From JAKLIN01 sp049288015 (GTDB lineage: Archaea; Nanobdellota; Nanobdellia; Pacearchaeales; GW2011-AR1): DNA of 64,000 bases. A program made the translations under genes and the position numbers. Each line of letters begins with the position of its first letter. Within the stretch, counting starts at the first letter, position 1. Positions 49,064 through 58,836 of the stretch are shown piece by piece. Location of the stretch: NCBI GenBank assembly GCA_049288015.1, contig JBAQGX010000002.1, positions 5,451-69,450 of the forward strand, written 5' to 3'. Under the pieces are notes generated by a model. The model was not told where the DNA came from, searched no databases, and worked only from the letters and a program-made list of their open reading frames with translations.

Positions 49064-51340
49064 TTACTTCTCCTCTTCTTTCTTCCTATTATACTCTTCA
49101 ATTCTCTTTTTATTGGTAATACAGTCTGGATTAAAGCAAAAAATCCAAGGTCTCTTACCTTTAGAAATCCTCATTAACATAGGAAAACCGCATTCTTCGC
49201 ATATTTTATCTGTTTTCTTTATTATCCCGTTTGGAGGCAAAGGATAAGTATTCTTACAATCAGGATATTTGTTACAAGCAACAAAATATTTTTTATTCTT
49301 TTTTGAGTACATAATAGTAAGATTTCCCTGTTTACACTTAGGGCACAGATTAAGGAGATTTTCCTTCCTTTGCTGCTCTCTTAAGTCTAAATTTGCTTCC
49401 AACAACTCTTTTCCAACTTTCACCTTATTTTCATTAAAGTTTTCAAGGATCTTGTTAAGTGAAGCTTTTGCTTCTTCCAAAACCTTGTTTTCTTTATCAA
49501 CAAAACCTTTATGAGAATTTTGTATAGAATCCATTTCCTTTTCAAACTGTCTTGTTAATTTCTCATCAATTATAATTGGAGAATATCTCTCCAAAGTAGA
49601 GATAAGGGACATTCCTAAAGGAGTAGCTTCAATGCTTCTATTATTTTGAACGTAATTCCTATCATATAACGTTTCAAGTATAGCAGCCCTTGTTGCCTTC
49701 GTTCCTAAATTTCTTTTCTCTAGTTCAGTAACAATAGAAGCGGGAGAGTATCTCTTTGGAGGTTGTGTTTCTTTCTCTTCATTCCAAACCTTAGCTATTT
49801 CAAATTCTCCATTGGAATCTGGAATTTCTTTTTCATCAATTTTTATAGGATAAACATCCATCCAACCCTTTTTTCTCACAGAAGATCCGCTGGTTAAGAA
49901 TCTTAAATTGTCAATAACTCCCGAAATTGTTTTTTTATCTATAATTGCGTCATCACAAAAAACGGAGATGAATCTTCTTACAATTAAATCATAAATTTTT
50001 GATTCATCTGTCCCTAAATTGTTCTCCATATTTTCTCCCGTAGGAAAAATTGAAGGATGTGCAGGATCATTTTTTCCACCTTCAACAGGCTTATCTCTGG
50101 TTATTAACTTTGTAATCTTATAATTATTAGATAATTTTTTCAAAATCTCCTTGTACTCAATTGAAAAAGGAAGTTTTTGGCTTGAAGTTCTTGGATATGA
50201 AATCATTCCTGCAAGATAAAGAGATTGTGCTATCTGCAATGTCCTTGAAGGAGTAAATCCAAAAAGTCTATATGCTTCTGTCTGCAAAACTGTAAGATTA
50301 AAAGGAGGATTTGGAGGCAAAGTTTGACTTTTCTTTTCAGTCTTAAGCAAAATCTTTCTTCCACTTAATTTATCAAACTTTTCTAGTTCCTTTTTGTTAA
50401 ATATATCTTTATCATATTTTAATTCTAAACTATGAGAGTTTTTTGCATTAATAAAAACCTGCCAGTATTTTTGTGATTTAAACTCTCCAATCTGTCTCTC
50501 TTTTTGAACAATAATATTTAACGTAGGACCTTGAACTCTTCCAATAGACATTATCTTGAAAGTTCCTGTTGTTTTTATTGCATCCATCAAAGCTCTTGAT
50601 AAGTTTATTCCATAAATCCAGTCAAGATAATGTCTTGTCTCTCCAGCTATTGCTTGACCCCAATTTAATGTAGAAGATTTATGTTCATAAGAAGAATTTA
50701 ACTCTGCAGTTGTAAGAGTAGAAAATTTCATCCTATTTGCATCCTCTTGACCGCACAAATACCTAACAATATTTAGTCCAATAACTTCTCCTTCTATATC
50801 ATAATCTGTAGCAACAGTAACAGAAGAAGCACTTTTAACAAGTCTTGAAATTACATCATAATACCTCTTAGTAAAATCCTTTTTTCTTACAAGATAATTT
50901 GGAGCCCAGTATAAATCAAAAACAGGAATCTGAGAACCAGATGTTTTCTGTGTCAAAGTAAAAAGATGTCCCACTGCACATGCAACCAAAATTTTTCTTC
51001 CATTCCTATCAACTTCATAATATGAAACTCCATTAACATTTCTTGAAATAGATTTTCCAAGAGAGGTTGCAATTTTTCCGGCAGCCTGGGGTTTTTCAGT
51101 TATAATCAGTTCATAACCTTCCTTTTTTAGTTTTATTTTTTGAGGATTAAACTCTACTTTCTTAGTAGACTTTGCACTTCTTTTAACCGCTTTTTTTACA
51201 ATCTTACGCTTTTTTATCTCTGACTTTGGAATCTGCTCATTGTACTTTTTCTCAACAGCATGCTTAACATCAACAGAACTTATAGGAAAATATTCCTCGG
51301 CCGTTGCCTCTGCATGTGTCTTTGTCAGTTTCTTACGCAT
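49064..51340 (-). CDS. topA: DNA topoisomerase I (type IA)
   Basis: 758 residues. A basic N-terminal extension (about 1-75) precedes the TOPRIM domain (YELIITEKPQAAGKIA, ATDYDIEGEVIG), the catalytic Tyr382 in ISYPRTSS, and two C-terminal zinc ribbons (CPKCKQGN...CNKYPDC and CEECGFPM...CFNPDC). It relaxes negative supercoils. The N-terminal Lys-rich extension is not part of the usual enzyme. Divergent from the methyltransferase-like gene. Confidence 0.94.
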   Translation of the reverse strand: MRKKLTKTHAEATAEEYFPISSVDVKHAVEKKYNEQIPKSEIKKRKIVKKAVKRSAKSTKKVEFNPQKIKLKKEGYELIITEKPQAAGKIATSLGKSISRNVNGVSYYEVDRNGRKILVACAVGHLFTLTQKTSGSQIPVFDLYWAPNYLVRKKDFTKRYYDVISRLVKSASSVTVATDYDIEGEVIGLNIVRYLCGQEDANRMKFSTLTTAELNSSYEHKSSTLNWGQAIAGETRHYLDWIYGINLSRALMDAIKTTGTFKIMSIGRVQGPTLNIIVQKERQIGEFKSQKYWQVFINAKNSHSLELKYDKDIFNKKELEKFDKLSGRKILLKTEKKSQTLPPNPPFNLTVLQTEAYRLFGFTPSRTLQIAQSLYLAGMISYPRTSSQKLPFSIEYKEILKKLSNNYKITKLITRDKPVEGGKNDPAHPSIFPTGENMENNLGTDESKIYDLIVRRFISVFCDDAIIDKKTISGVIDNLRFLTSGSSVRKKGWMDVYPIKIDEKEIPDSNGEFEIAKVWNEEKETQPPKRYSPASIVTELEKRNLGTKATRAAILETLYDRNYVQNNRSIEATPLGMSLISTLERYSPIIIDEKLTRQFEKEMDSIQNSHKGFVDKENKVLEEAKASLNKILENFNENKVKVGKELLEANLDLREQQRKENLLNLCPKCKQGNLTIMYSKKNKKYFVACNKYPDCKNTYPLPPNGIIKKTDKICEECGFPMLMRISKGKRPWIFCFNPDCITNKKRIEEYNRKKEEEK

Positions 51341-51414
51341 GTTTCTAATATAAAAACGAGCTTTTTTAATCTTATTATGAAGATTTTTAAATAAACTTAT
51401 ATTATTATTAGAAC

Positions 51415-51921
51415 ATGATAAATATCTTGTTGATCATATTAATAATAATCTTGTTGATATTTTTTTCTTGGATTTCATCCTTTTTCTTCGGTGCTCCTTT
51501 TCAGCCTAGTTCTAACAGAGCATTAAAAGAAATAATCGAACTAGCAAAAATAAAAAAAGGACAGAAAACCGCAGACTTAGGCTCGGGAAATGGAAAAATT
51601 GTAATTGAGTTCGCAAAGCAAGGAGCAGAAGCTCACGGATTTGAAATAAATCCTTTTCTTGTCTGGATTTCAAGAAGAAAAATAAAAAAAGCAGGATTGC
51701 AAAAGAAGGCATTCATTCATTGGAAAAATTTCTTCAAGCAAGATTTCTCAAAGTTTGGTATAATAACCTCTTTTCAAATTAGTTATATAATGCCCGAATT
51801 AGAATGCAAACTTAAAAGAGAGTTAAAAGAAGGAGCAAAAGTAATTTCAAATACTTGGAAATTCCCAAACTGGAAACCTAAAAAGAGACTGGGTGATGTT
51901 TACTTGTATTTAAAAAATTAA
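51415..51921 (+). CDS. Membrane-anchored SAM methyltransferase-like protein (ATPSCKMT/FAM173-like)
   Basis: 168 residues. One N-terminal helix (ILLIILIIILLIFFSWISSFFF), FGAPFQPSS linker, then a class I methyltransferase start with motif I TADLGSGNGKIVIEFA at about 55-70 and GFEINPFLVWISRRK at 79-93. This order matches the FAM173/ATPSCKMT lysine methyltransferases and their bacterial/archaeal relatives. Its target could be a membrane complex subunit (inference). Convergent with the phosphoesterase gene with a 4-nt overlap. Confidence 0.65.
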   Translation: MINILLIILIIILLIFFSWISSFFFGAPFQPSSNRALKEIIELAKIKKGQKTADLGSGNGKIVIEFAKQGAEAHGFEINPFLVWISRRKIKKAGLQKKAFIHWKNFFKQDFSKFGIITSFQISYIMPELECKLKRELKEGAKVISNTWKFPNWKPKKRLGDVYLYLKN

Positions 51922-52532
51922 ATTTCAAAAATCGCTTCCTTCCTAGATACATTTATTACTCTTGTCTTTCCTATAGTTTCTTCCATTCCGCCTGCCTCAT
52001 GTATGTGCGAATTTATCAAAATATCTGGCTGGAAATCCTTTATTGCTTTTCTTATGGCTTTGGAGCCTTCAAAACCTGAAAACTCAGATCTGCTGCCTTG
52101 AGGATGCATATGCGTAACCATTATCTTTTTCTTCAATCCTTTGACTTCTTCATTTCCTTTTTTCAATAGATAGAACAAATCTGAATCACTCATTATGTTT
52201 ATTCCTATATCCGCTCCCCCTGCTCCAAATACTCCAAGATCGCCTTTTACAAAAGAGTATCCATGAATATTTTTTGTATTATCATACATTTTGGCAAGAA
52301 AATCTATTGTGGCCCCTGTTTCATGATTTCCAGGGATCATAAGAACCTGTTTCTCGACTTTTGCAAATGGACCTATAATCCCTTTAACATGATTATCTGA
52401 AAAAACAAGATCTCCCGCAAGTATAACCAAGTCTACATTCTCTTTTTTTGCCTTTTCAGCTAACCTATTGGCAAAACTGACATTTCCGTGAAGATCTCCA
52501 ATGGCAAGAATCTTTAATTTTTTATCGGACAT
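51918..52532 (-). CDS. Metallophosphoesterase (YfcE/MJ0936-like)
   Basis: 204 residues of calcineurin-like fold: AIGDLHGNVSFANRL (motif I D-x-H), LAGDLVFSD, GNHET, and MVTHMHPQG...INSHIHEAGG with the metal-binding His pairs. Likely a cyclic- or phosphodiesterase of the small archaeal class; substrate unknown. Unrelated in sequence to the larger phosphoesterase at 58088. Confidence 0.85.
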   Translation of the reverse strand: MSDKKLKILAIGDLHGNVSFANRLAEKAKKENVDLVILAGDLVFSDNHVKGIIGPFAKVEKQVLMIPGNHETGATIDFLAKMYDNTKNIHGYSFVKGDLGVFGAGGADIGINIMSDSDLFYLLKKGNEEVKGLKKKIMVTHMHPQGSRSEFSGFEGSKAIRKAIKDFQPDILINSHIHEAGGMEETIGKTRVINVSRKEAIFEI

Positions 52533-52563
52533 GAGTCAATTAGCGGAGAATATTTAATAAAAC

Positions 52564-53619
52564 TTATGCCTTTCTCTTTCTCACAGAAAATCTTTTAAGG
52601 TTTCTTTTTTGAGATTGAAGGAGATAAGAACGACCAAATAACATTCTTCTCTTCCTTTGTAAAAGCTTCTTCATAATTACAATAACCATAACAAAAATAA
52701 CCAAAACAACTAAAATATAATACCAAATATTTTTATTAGTATTAACTGAGGAACCTCCCTTGGTATTTTGAGAAGTTTGACTAATCAAAGGTGCAAATAT
52801 TGTATAACTTGAAAATCCTGGCGAAACCGCAGTATAGTAATAATAATTCGAATCATTTGAATTCATAACTGTTTGCAATGGTGTCCATCCCGTTCCAGAA
52901 TTCCTAAATAATATTACATTTAGAGAATTCAAATGATTGGAAAAAATCCAGCTACTATTTACACGAAAATTTATTGTTGTATTCCGTATTGATGAATCAT
53001 TTATTCCTAAAGGAATAATCTCAAAAGATTGATAACTAACTCCAAAAGTATTTGCTTGTATGCTTGAACTAGATACTGTATCTACCTGTGAAACATTTAC
53101 AGAAACATTTGAGATTGTATAATCTGTAGTAACATATAGCTGCGTCAAATCCCCAGAAAAATTACTCAAACTTATGGCTGTAGGCTGACCTCCATTTATC
53201 ACGGGTAACACTTGCAAAACGGAAGTAGTGAGGGGAGAATTGGTCACCGTTGATAAGGGTGAATTAACTACTATATGCCCCTGATAAGGATAACCCGAAG
53301 TGGAAACAGCAGCGGAAGAGCAAGAAATGCTAGGCAATACTTGATCCAAAGTAGTATTTTGATTGGAAGTAGTATAGTTGTAAACGCTATAAAACGAAGA
53401 CTGTCCACAACTTAAAGGATGAGTATAACTAAGATTATAGAATGTTATTGAATTGCTTGATATATTCAACAAACTAAAAGTCATAGGAAGATTAATAGTT
53501 ATATTTGAATTCAATCCCATTGAGGAGATTATCCCAGAACTTAAAGTCACGGCAGAAATCAGATTAAAAGAAAAGATGATCAAAAATAGAGCAATCACAA
53601 AATAAATTTTTTTTTTCAT
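52564..53619 (-). CDS. Secreted surface protein with PGF-pre-PGF-like domain
   Basis: 351 residues. Signal peptide at 1-23 (VIALFLIIFSFNLISA), a Ser/Thr-rich extracellular region, then NFRVNSSWIFSNHLNSLNVILFRNSGTGWTPLQTV followed by SPGFSSYTIFA, which is the PGF-pre-PGF pattern of archaeal surface proteins. A membrane helix at about 296-315 and a very basic tail end it. Many sequons. Operon with the repeat protein upstream, 12 nt apart. Confidence 0.75.
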   Translation of the reverse strand: MKKKIYFVIALFLIIFSFNLISAVTLSSGIISSMGLNSNITINLPMTFSLLNISSNSITFYNLSYTHPLSCGQSSFYSVYNYTTSNQNTTLDQVLPSISCSSAAVSTSGYPYQGHIVVNSPLSTVTNSPLTTSVLQVLPVINGGQPTAISLSNFSGDLTQLYVTTDYTISNVSVNVSQVDTVSSSSIQANTFGVSYQSFEIIPLGINDSSIRNTTINFRVNSSWIFSNHLNSLNVILFRNSGTGWTPLQTVMNSNDSNYYYYTAVSPGFSSYTIFAPLISQTSQNTKGGSSVNTNKNIWYYILVVLVIFVMVIVIMKKLLQRKRRMLFGRSYLLQSQKRNLKRFSVRKRKA

Positions 53620-53631
53620 TTTATACCAACT

Positions 53632-54564
53632 TTATGAACTTAGTTGCACCCATTGAGTTCCATTAGACGCACAGATATAATTACCACTTGCATTCGAAAC
53701 TATTGAATGATTATAAGCCGTCCCACAAGTTGGCGCAAAAGTAGGGGAAGACTCAAAGAATGTTACTGTACTAGATGTATTGGATCCCAAAGTCACATTT
53801 CCACTCACCATCTCGGTACCATTAATGAAAGTACCTGTATTATTCTCTATAAAAATACTTGAAGTTATGTTTGTTATGTTAAAGTAACCTGATGTTGTAT
53901 TAATACTAAAATTCCCAAGAGAAGATAATAAATATCCATTTTCTAATGTAACATTAGCAAATATTCCGGTATTGTTAAGTATAAACAAACTGCCTGTTGC
54001 GTTAGTGAAATTAAAATATCCTAGATTAGTAATATTAAAAGTTGTATTAAATAAAATGTTTGTATAATTCTTTGCATCTGAACCATTGACCGCGTATCCG
54101 TAGATTATGGTTGACATATTTGTATAAAGAGCAGAATGATTTGTATATAACGTAGTAAAGTTGGTATAATTAGTCAGAAGATTTCCATACATTGTCGTGA
54201 AGTTTGTATAATTAGCATCAAATCCTCCAGTATAATTTGTGTAAAGATTGCTATACACTGTTGTAAAATTAGTAAAGTTTGCATTCCAAGTTGTATTCCC
54301 TAACAAATTTGCATACATGGTCGTGAAATTAGAAAAGTTAAACTGCCAAGTGTTATTAGTAGCATACAAATAACCTACGGTCAAATTCGTTGTATTATCC
54401 ACGAATATGTCTGTTGTTGAATTTATTATTCCAGAAACATTCAAAGAAGTATCTGAAATAGTGGTAGTGGCATAAACTTCTCCACTCACAAAAACTACAA
54501 AAATCCCGATTAGAACCAAAGTAAAAAACCGACGGCTAATTTCACCACAATTATTATCTATCAT
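53632..54564 (-). CDS. Secreted Asn/Thr-rich repeat protein
   Basis: 310 residues. Signal-like N-terminal helix, then tandem repeats with the unit NFTTMY-x-N-LL/LY spaced by about 17-22 residues, and later pairs GYFNFTN and GYFNITN followed by FI-NNTG. Nearly every repeat is an N-glycosylation sequon. The C-terminus CGTAYNHSIVSNASGNYICASNGTQWVQLSS-like end (key CASNGTQWVQL) resembles fibre/tail-type knobs. Its layout suggests an elongated, heavily glycosylated surface fibre. A GAGGT SD lies before the ATG. Function is inferred only from layout. Confidence 0.7.
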   Translation of the reverse strand: MIDNNCGEISRRFFTLVLIGIFVVFVSGEVYATTTISDTSLNVSGIINSTTDIFVDNTTNLTVGYLYATNNTWQFNFSNFTTMYANLLGNTTWNANFTNFTTVYSNLYTNYTGGFDANYTNFTTMYGNLLTNYTNFTTLYTNHSALYTNMSTIIYGYAVNGSDAKNYTNILFNTTFNITNLGYFNFTNATGSLFILNNTGIFANVTLENGYLLSSLGNFSINTTSGYFNITNITSSIFIENNTGTFINGTEMVSGNVTLGSNTSSTVTFFESSPTFAPTCGTAYNHSIVSNASGNYICASNGTQWVQLSS

Positions 54565-54743
54565 TTTTACCTCTTCTTAACAATACTAAAAATAAGAGCT
54601 GTATAAAAATCTTTTGCTAAATTAAATTAAAAAAAACGAAGTAGTTCTCACAAAAATCCTAAAAAAGATATGAAAATTTAGAGGTAGAAAAGTTTAAAAG
54701 GACACTACTATCTGGATATATACATTAAAAAACATATCTCAAA

Positions 54744-55010
54744 ATGAAAGACAATTTCGACATTTTTTTCAGGAGAAAGCCTGCTTTGATGCTAGTTTTC
54801 TTAAAGAAGAATACAAGGATGAGATATGGCAGTATTCTTGCAAAAGAAGTTGACTGCACTTACAGCCATGCTGTAAAGATTTTGCAAACCCTTGAAAAAT
54901 TAGGGTTAGTTCAGTTCGAGAAAAAGGGGCGAGTAAAGCTGATAAAGCTTACCAAAAGAGGGAAAGAAGTAGCTGATCACATTGAACTTGTACAAAGTCT
55001 TGTTAAATAA
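54744..55010 (+). CDS. Winged-helix transcriptional regulator
   Basis: 88 residues: a single MarR/HTH_45-like winged helix with RYGSILAKEVDCTYSHAVKILQTLEKLGLVQFEKKGRVK as helix-turn-helix and wing (key YSHAVKILQTLEKLGLV) and LTKRGKEVADHI as the final helix. Divergent from the surface-protein operon at 52564-54564 and 61 bases ahead of lhr, so it may control either. A TATA-like GTTTAAAAGG lies about 55 bases upstream. Confidence 0.8.
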   Translation: MKDNFDIFFRRKPALMLVFLKKNTRMRYGSILAKEVDCTYSHAVKILQTLEKLGLVQFEKKGRVKLIKLTKRGKEVADHIELVQSLVK

Positions 55011-55071
55011 AATCTCGCCTTGTAAAGAACTTGAAATACTTATATAATTGAAAATATATAATTAATATTCT

Positions 55072-57669
55072 ATGGTAAAGATAATACAAGCAGAGAAAAA
55101 TTCAGCAAAGGAAACAAAAGAAATACTCCATCCCTTGGTTAAAGAATGGTTTTTTTCAAAATTTGAAGCCTTTTCCCAAACACAAGAGTATGGAGTCTTG
55201 AACATCTGGAATAGGAAGGATATCTTAATTTCTGCACCAACAGGAGGTACAAAAACATTAACCGCCTTTCTATCTATATTGAATTACTTAATCATTCAGG
55301 CTGAAAATGGAAGCCTTGAAGATAGAGTATATGCCGTTTACACTTCTCCCTTGAAAGCGTTAAGTAACGATATTCACAAAAATTTAATAGAACCTCTTGA
55401 AGAAATAAAAGCTCTTGCAGAAAAAAAGAAAATCAAACTCAAGGAGATTCGTATTGGATTGAGAACTGGAGATACTACAACAGCGGAAAGAGCCAAAATG
55501 GCTAGAAAATCACCCCACATTCTTGTGACAACACCAGAATCCTTGGCAATTGTCCTAACAAGTCCAAAATTTGTCGAAAACCTGAAAGCGGTTGAGTTTT
55601 TTATAATCGATGAAATTCATGCATTTGATAACAAAAGAGGGACTTATCTTAATCTGACTATGGAAAGATTGAACGAAATAAGCAATATTTGGCCTACAAA
55701 AATAGGTTTAAGTGCGACAGTCGAACCAATGGAAGAAGTTGGTAAATTTTTGGTTGGAGAAGGAGAAGATAGAGAAATTTTGATTGCAAGAGTTCCAATG
55801 ACAAAAAAATTAGATATAGCAGTCTTAACACCAACCAATAACCTGATTGAGGATAAAAATATTTTCAACAGCATGTATGACCTTCTTGGAAAATTAATAA
55901 AGGAACATAAAACAACTTTAATTTTTACTAATACTCGTTCTGCAACAGAAAGAATTGTAAGTACTCTCAAAGAAAAATTCCCTACAGAATATGGTGACAG
56001 TAATATCGCTGCCCATCACTCATCACTTTCAAAAAGTCACAGGTTTGATGTTGAAGAAAGACTAAGAAGCGGAGAACTAAAAGTTGTAGTCTGTTCCACA
56101 AGCCTAGAACTAGGTATAGATATCGGATACATTGATCTCGTAATTATGATTGGATCTCCAAAGTCAAGTGCAAGAGCCCTCCAAAGACTTGGAAGGGCAG
56201 GTCATAAATTTCATGATACTGCTAAGGGGAGATTCATTGTAACAGATAGGGACGATCTTGTTGAGTGTTCTGTAATTCAGAAAGAAATGATTGAAAGGAA
56301 AATAAACAAGATTAGATTTCCAAGAAATTGTCTTGATGTTCTTGCACAACAAATATATGGAATGGCAATATATAAAATCTGGGATATAGACGAATTGTTC
56401 ACGACTATAAAAAGAAGCTATTGCTACACAAATCTTGAAAGAAAAGACTTCTTGGATATTATAAGCTACCTTGCAGGAGATTATGATTTAGAAAAAAATT
56501 ATGTTTATGGAAAAATTTGGTATGATGAAACAACCAAACAGATCGGGAAAAAAGGAAAAATGGCAAGAGTTCTTTACATGACAAATATTGGGACAATTCC
56601 AGACGAATCATTCATAACAGTAAAAAATGCAAAAACACAAGAGCAGCTCGGATTTATTGATGAAGGATTCATGGAAAGGATGAAAAAAGGAGATGTATTC
56701 GTCCTAGGAGGAAGAAAATATCAATATTCATATTCTCGTGGAATGAACCTTTATGTTAACTCCGCAGAACAGTTATCTCCAACAATTCCTTCATGGTTTT
56801 CAGAAATGCTCCCCTTAAGTTTTGACTCTGGATTGGAAATAAACAAGTTTAGGTTGTTTATGCATGAGAAATTTTCAGCCAACAAAGAAAGAGGAGAAAT
56901 TGAAGAATTTATCAGCGAATATCTTTATGTTCCAAAAGAAACAGCAAAGAAAATTTATGATTATTTTTATGAACAACATAAATTCTTAGGGATTCCAAAT
57001 GAAAAACTTATGATTGTTGAAAGATATAAGGGGGATAAAAAATCTCTTATATTCCACAGCATGTATGGAAGGCGTGTAAATGATGTTTTATCACGTGCTT
57101 TAGGTTTTATTGTAGGGCAAGACGGAAGTAGAGACGTTGAAGTCGGAATAAATGACAATGGATTTTATCTTGCCGGAGAAAAATTAAACATTGAAAAGGC
57201 TCTCAACTATTTAACCCCTGAAAAACTAGACGAAGTCTTGAAAGAAGCAATTGAAAAAACAGACGTTCTTGCAAGAAGATTCAGGCACTGCGCAACACGT
57301 TCACTTATGATATTAAGAAATTATAAAGGAATGAACAAAACAGTTGGAAAGCAGCAAATGAAAAGCCATTTCCTACTTCATGCAGTAAAAAAGATAACAA
57401 ACGAATTTCCAATTCTTAGAGAAGCAAGAAGAGAAGTTTTAGAAGATCTTATGGACATTGAAAATGCAAAAAAAGTTATTGAATGGATAAAAAGTGGGAA
57501 AGTAAAAGTAAAGTTCATCGACACTTTGATACCAAGCCCATTTGCAACAAACTTAATTATTCAAGGTTATTCTGATTTAATAAGAATAGAAGATAAACAA
57601 GCTTTCCTGAGAAGAATGCACGAGCTTCATCTAAAACAGATAAGTAGAAGTATGGGTTTGGAATATTAG
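55072..57669 (+). CDS. lhr: Lhr-family ATP-dependent helicase
   Basis: 865 residues, archaeal Lhr-core size. SAPTGGTKTL (motif I variant), TTPESLAIVL, DEIHAFDNKRG (DEIH box), SATVEPMEE and the C-terminal RecA motif with TSLELGIDIGYIDLVIMIGSPKSSARALQRLGRAGH are in order, then the Lhr winged-helix and C-terminal domain ending QISRSMGLEY. It unwinds DNA/RNA hybrids and branched DNA in repair. A COG1407-type phosphoesterase, known to co-occur with Lhr, lies 400 bases downstream. Confidence 0.93.
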   Translation: MVKIIQAEKNSAKETKEILHPLVKEWFFSKFEAFSQTQEYGVLNIWNRKDILISAPTGGTKTLTAFLSILNYLIIQAENGSLEDRVYAVYTSPLKALSNDIHKNLIEPLEEIKALAEKKKIKLKEIRIGLRTGDTTTAERAKMARKSPHILVTTPESLAIVLTSPKFVENLKAVEFFIIDEIHAFDNKRGTYLNLTMERLNEISNIWPTKIGLSATVEPMEEVGKFLVGEGEDREILIARVPMTKKLDIAVLTPTNNLIEDKNIFNSMYDLLGKLIKEHKTTLIFTNTRSATERIVSTLKEKFPTEYGDSNIAAHHSSLSKSHRFDVEERLRSGELKVVVCSTSLELGIDIGYIDLVIMIGSPKSSARALQRLGRAGHKFHDTAKGRFIVTDRDDLVECSVIQKEMIERKINKIRFPRNCLDVLAQQIYGMAIYKIWDIDELFTTIKRSYCYTNLERKDFLDIISYLAGDYDLEKNYVYGKIWYDETTKQIGKKGKMARVLYMTNIGTIPDESFITVKNAKTQEQLGFIDEGFMERMKKGDVFVLGGRKYQYSYSRGMNLYVNSAEQLSPTIPSWFSEMLPLSFDSGLEINKFRLFMHEKFSANKERGEIEEFISEYLYVPKETAKKIYDYFYEQHKFLGIPNEKLMIVERYKGDKKSLIFHSMYGRRVNDVLSRALGFIVGQDGSRDVEVGINDNGFYLAGEKLNIEKALNYLTPEKLDEVLKEAIEKTDVLARRFRHCATRSLMILRNYKGMNKTVGKQQMKSHFLLHAVKKITNEFPILREARREVLEDLMDIENAKKVIEWIKSGKVKVKFIDTLIPSPFATNLIIQGYSDLIRIEDKQAFLRRMHELHLKQISRSMGLEY

Positions 57670-57676
57670 TCCAAAC

Positions 57677-57838
57677 TTAAATCTGACCAGTCTCAGTAAA
57701 CTTCTTCATCAATTTTTCAACAACAATTTGAGGTGCAAGACCTTTTCTACTACATGCTCTAACAAAATCGTCATAAGTCTGCCTATCAATATTGTAGTCA
57801 AGCTTCATTTTTTGCGGACCTTTTGGTGTCGATGCCAT
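57677..57838 (-). CDS. Small ribbon-helix-helix-like protein
   Basis: 53 residues, ATG 57838 to TAA 57677: an initial beta-like stretch MKLDYNIDR followed by QTYDDFVRACSRKGLAPQIVVEKLMKKF as two helices, the RHH/Arc pattern (strand-helix-helix). Probably a dimeric DNA-binding protein. It lies between lhr and a zinc-ribbon gene. Assignment by pattern only. Confidence 0.55.
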   Translation of the reverse strand: MASTPKGPQKMKLDYNIDRQTYDDFVRACSRKGLAPQIVVEKLMKKFTETGQI

Positions 57839-57872
57839 AACAGAATTATAAAAAATAAGTTTATAAATTTAA

Positions 57873-58037
57873 TCAGAACATGATCTTAAATCTCTCCAAA
57901 GTAAGATTTGTTATCTTATTACAGTGCCCGCAATGAGGACAATTCACAGTCTTAGAGACATTTCCCTTTATCATTTCTGGCAAAATTCCGAAGGGTCTTC
58001 TGCACTTCAGACTTCTACATTTCTGTAAAAATCTCAT
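57873..58037 (-). CDS. Small zinc-ribbon protein
   Basis: 54 residues, ATG 58037 to TGA 57873. Cysteines in CRSLKC ... CPHCGHC give a two-knuckle zinc-binding pattern with the second knuckle CPHCGHC typical of zinc ribbons. Basic and very short. Unknown family; the next minus gene is the RHH-like one, and the MPE gene is divergent. Confidence 0.55.
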   Translation of the reverse strand: MRFLQKCRSLKCRRPFGILPEMIKGNVSKTVNCPHCGHCNKITNLTLERFKIMF

Positions 58038-58087
58038 ATCTTACAAAAGATAGTGAAGTATATAAATATTAGGAAAGAAAATTTCAT

Positions 58088-58825
58088 ATGAAAAAACAAA
58101 AAGATTACATTTTCATAGACAAAACAGTATTTTTTCCAAAAAGCGGGATACTCGCCGTTGGAGATCTGCATTTAGGCTATGAATTAATGCTTAGACAATC
58201 TGGAGTTGCAATTCCAGAAAGTCAGACAAAAGAAACTATAGAGGACTTAAAGAAAATCTTCTCAATTATAAAAGAAAAAGGATTTGAAATGAAAAAGATA
58301 ATTTTCTTAGGTGATATAAAGCACTACTTTGGATTTGAATTTGGTGAAAGAAGAATATTTGATGTAGTTTTGGATTTTCTCAAGAAATATTTTAATGAAG
58401 AAGATATAATTCTAATAAAAGGAAACCATGATAAAATGGATTATTCTGGTAAAAAAATGAAGAATTATTACATAAAGGACAATGTATGTTTTATTCATGG
58501 ACATATGGTCTTTCCAGAAATATACGACAAAAAAATAAAAACAATTGTAATGGGTCACGTGCATCCATCAGTTATAATCTCAGATAAAGCCAACGTGAAG
58601 AGAGAGAAATTCAAATGCTTCTTAGTAACAAAATTCCAAAGAAAAGAAATTATTGTCCTTCCAAGCTTCTTTGAAATAATAGAGGGAACAAGTGTAAATG
58701 AGTATAAAGAAGAATATCAAAAGTATTTTTCTATATTACCAAAAGAGGCTGTTCTTAATGCTGAAATATTTGTAATAGGAAAAGACAAGGTATATGATTT
58801 CGGAAAAGTTAAAAACTTAGACTAA
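58088..58825 (+). CDS. Metallophosphoesterase, COG1407 (Lhr-associated)
   Basis: 245 residues. Start GILAVGDLHLGYELMLRQSGVAIPESQ is the diagnostic COG1407 N-terminus, then FLGDIKHYFG, LIKGNHDKMDYSG and VMGHVHPSV carry the metal ligands. COG1407 phosphoesterases are found beside lhr in archaea and bacteria and act in DNA end or repair processing; its nearness to the lhr gene here agrees. No protein fused. Followed by two small genes. Confidence 0.9.
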   Translation: MKKQKDYIFIDKTVFFPKSGILAVGDLHLGYELMLRQSGVAIPESQTKETIEDLKKIFSIIKEKGFEMKKIIFLGDIKHYFGFEFGERRIFDVVLDFLKKYFNEEDIILIKGNHDKMDYSGKKMKNYYIKDNVCFIHGHMVFPEIYDKKIKTIVMGHVHPSVIISDKANVKREKFKCFLVTKFQRKEIIVLPSFFEIIEGTSVNEYKEEYQKYFSILPKEAVLNAEIFVIGKDKVYDFGKVKNLD

Positions 58826-58836
58826 ATTAATAAGAT

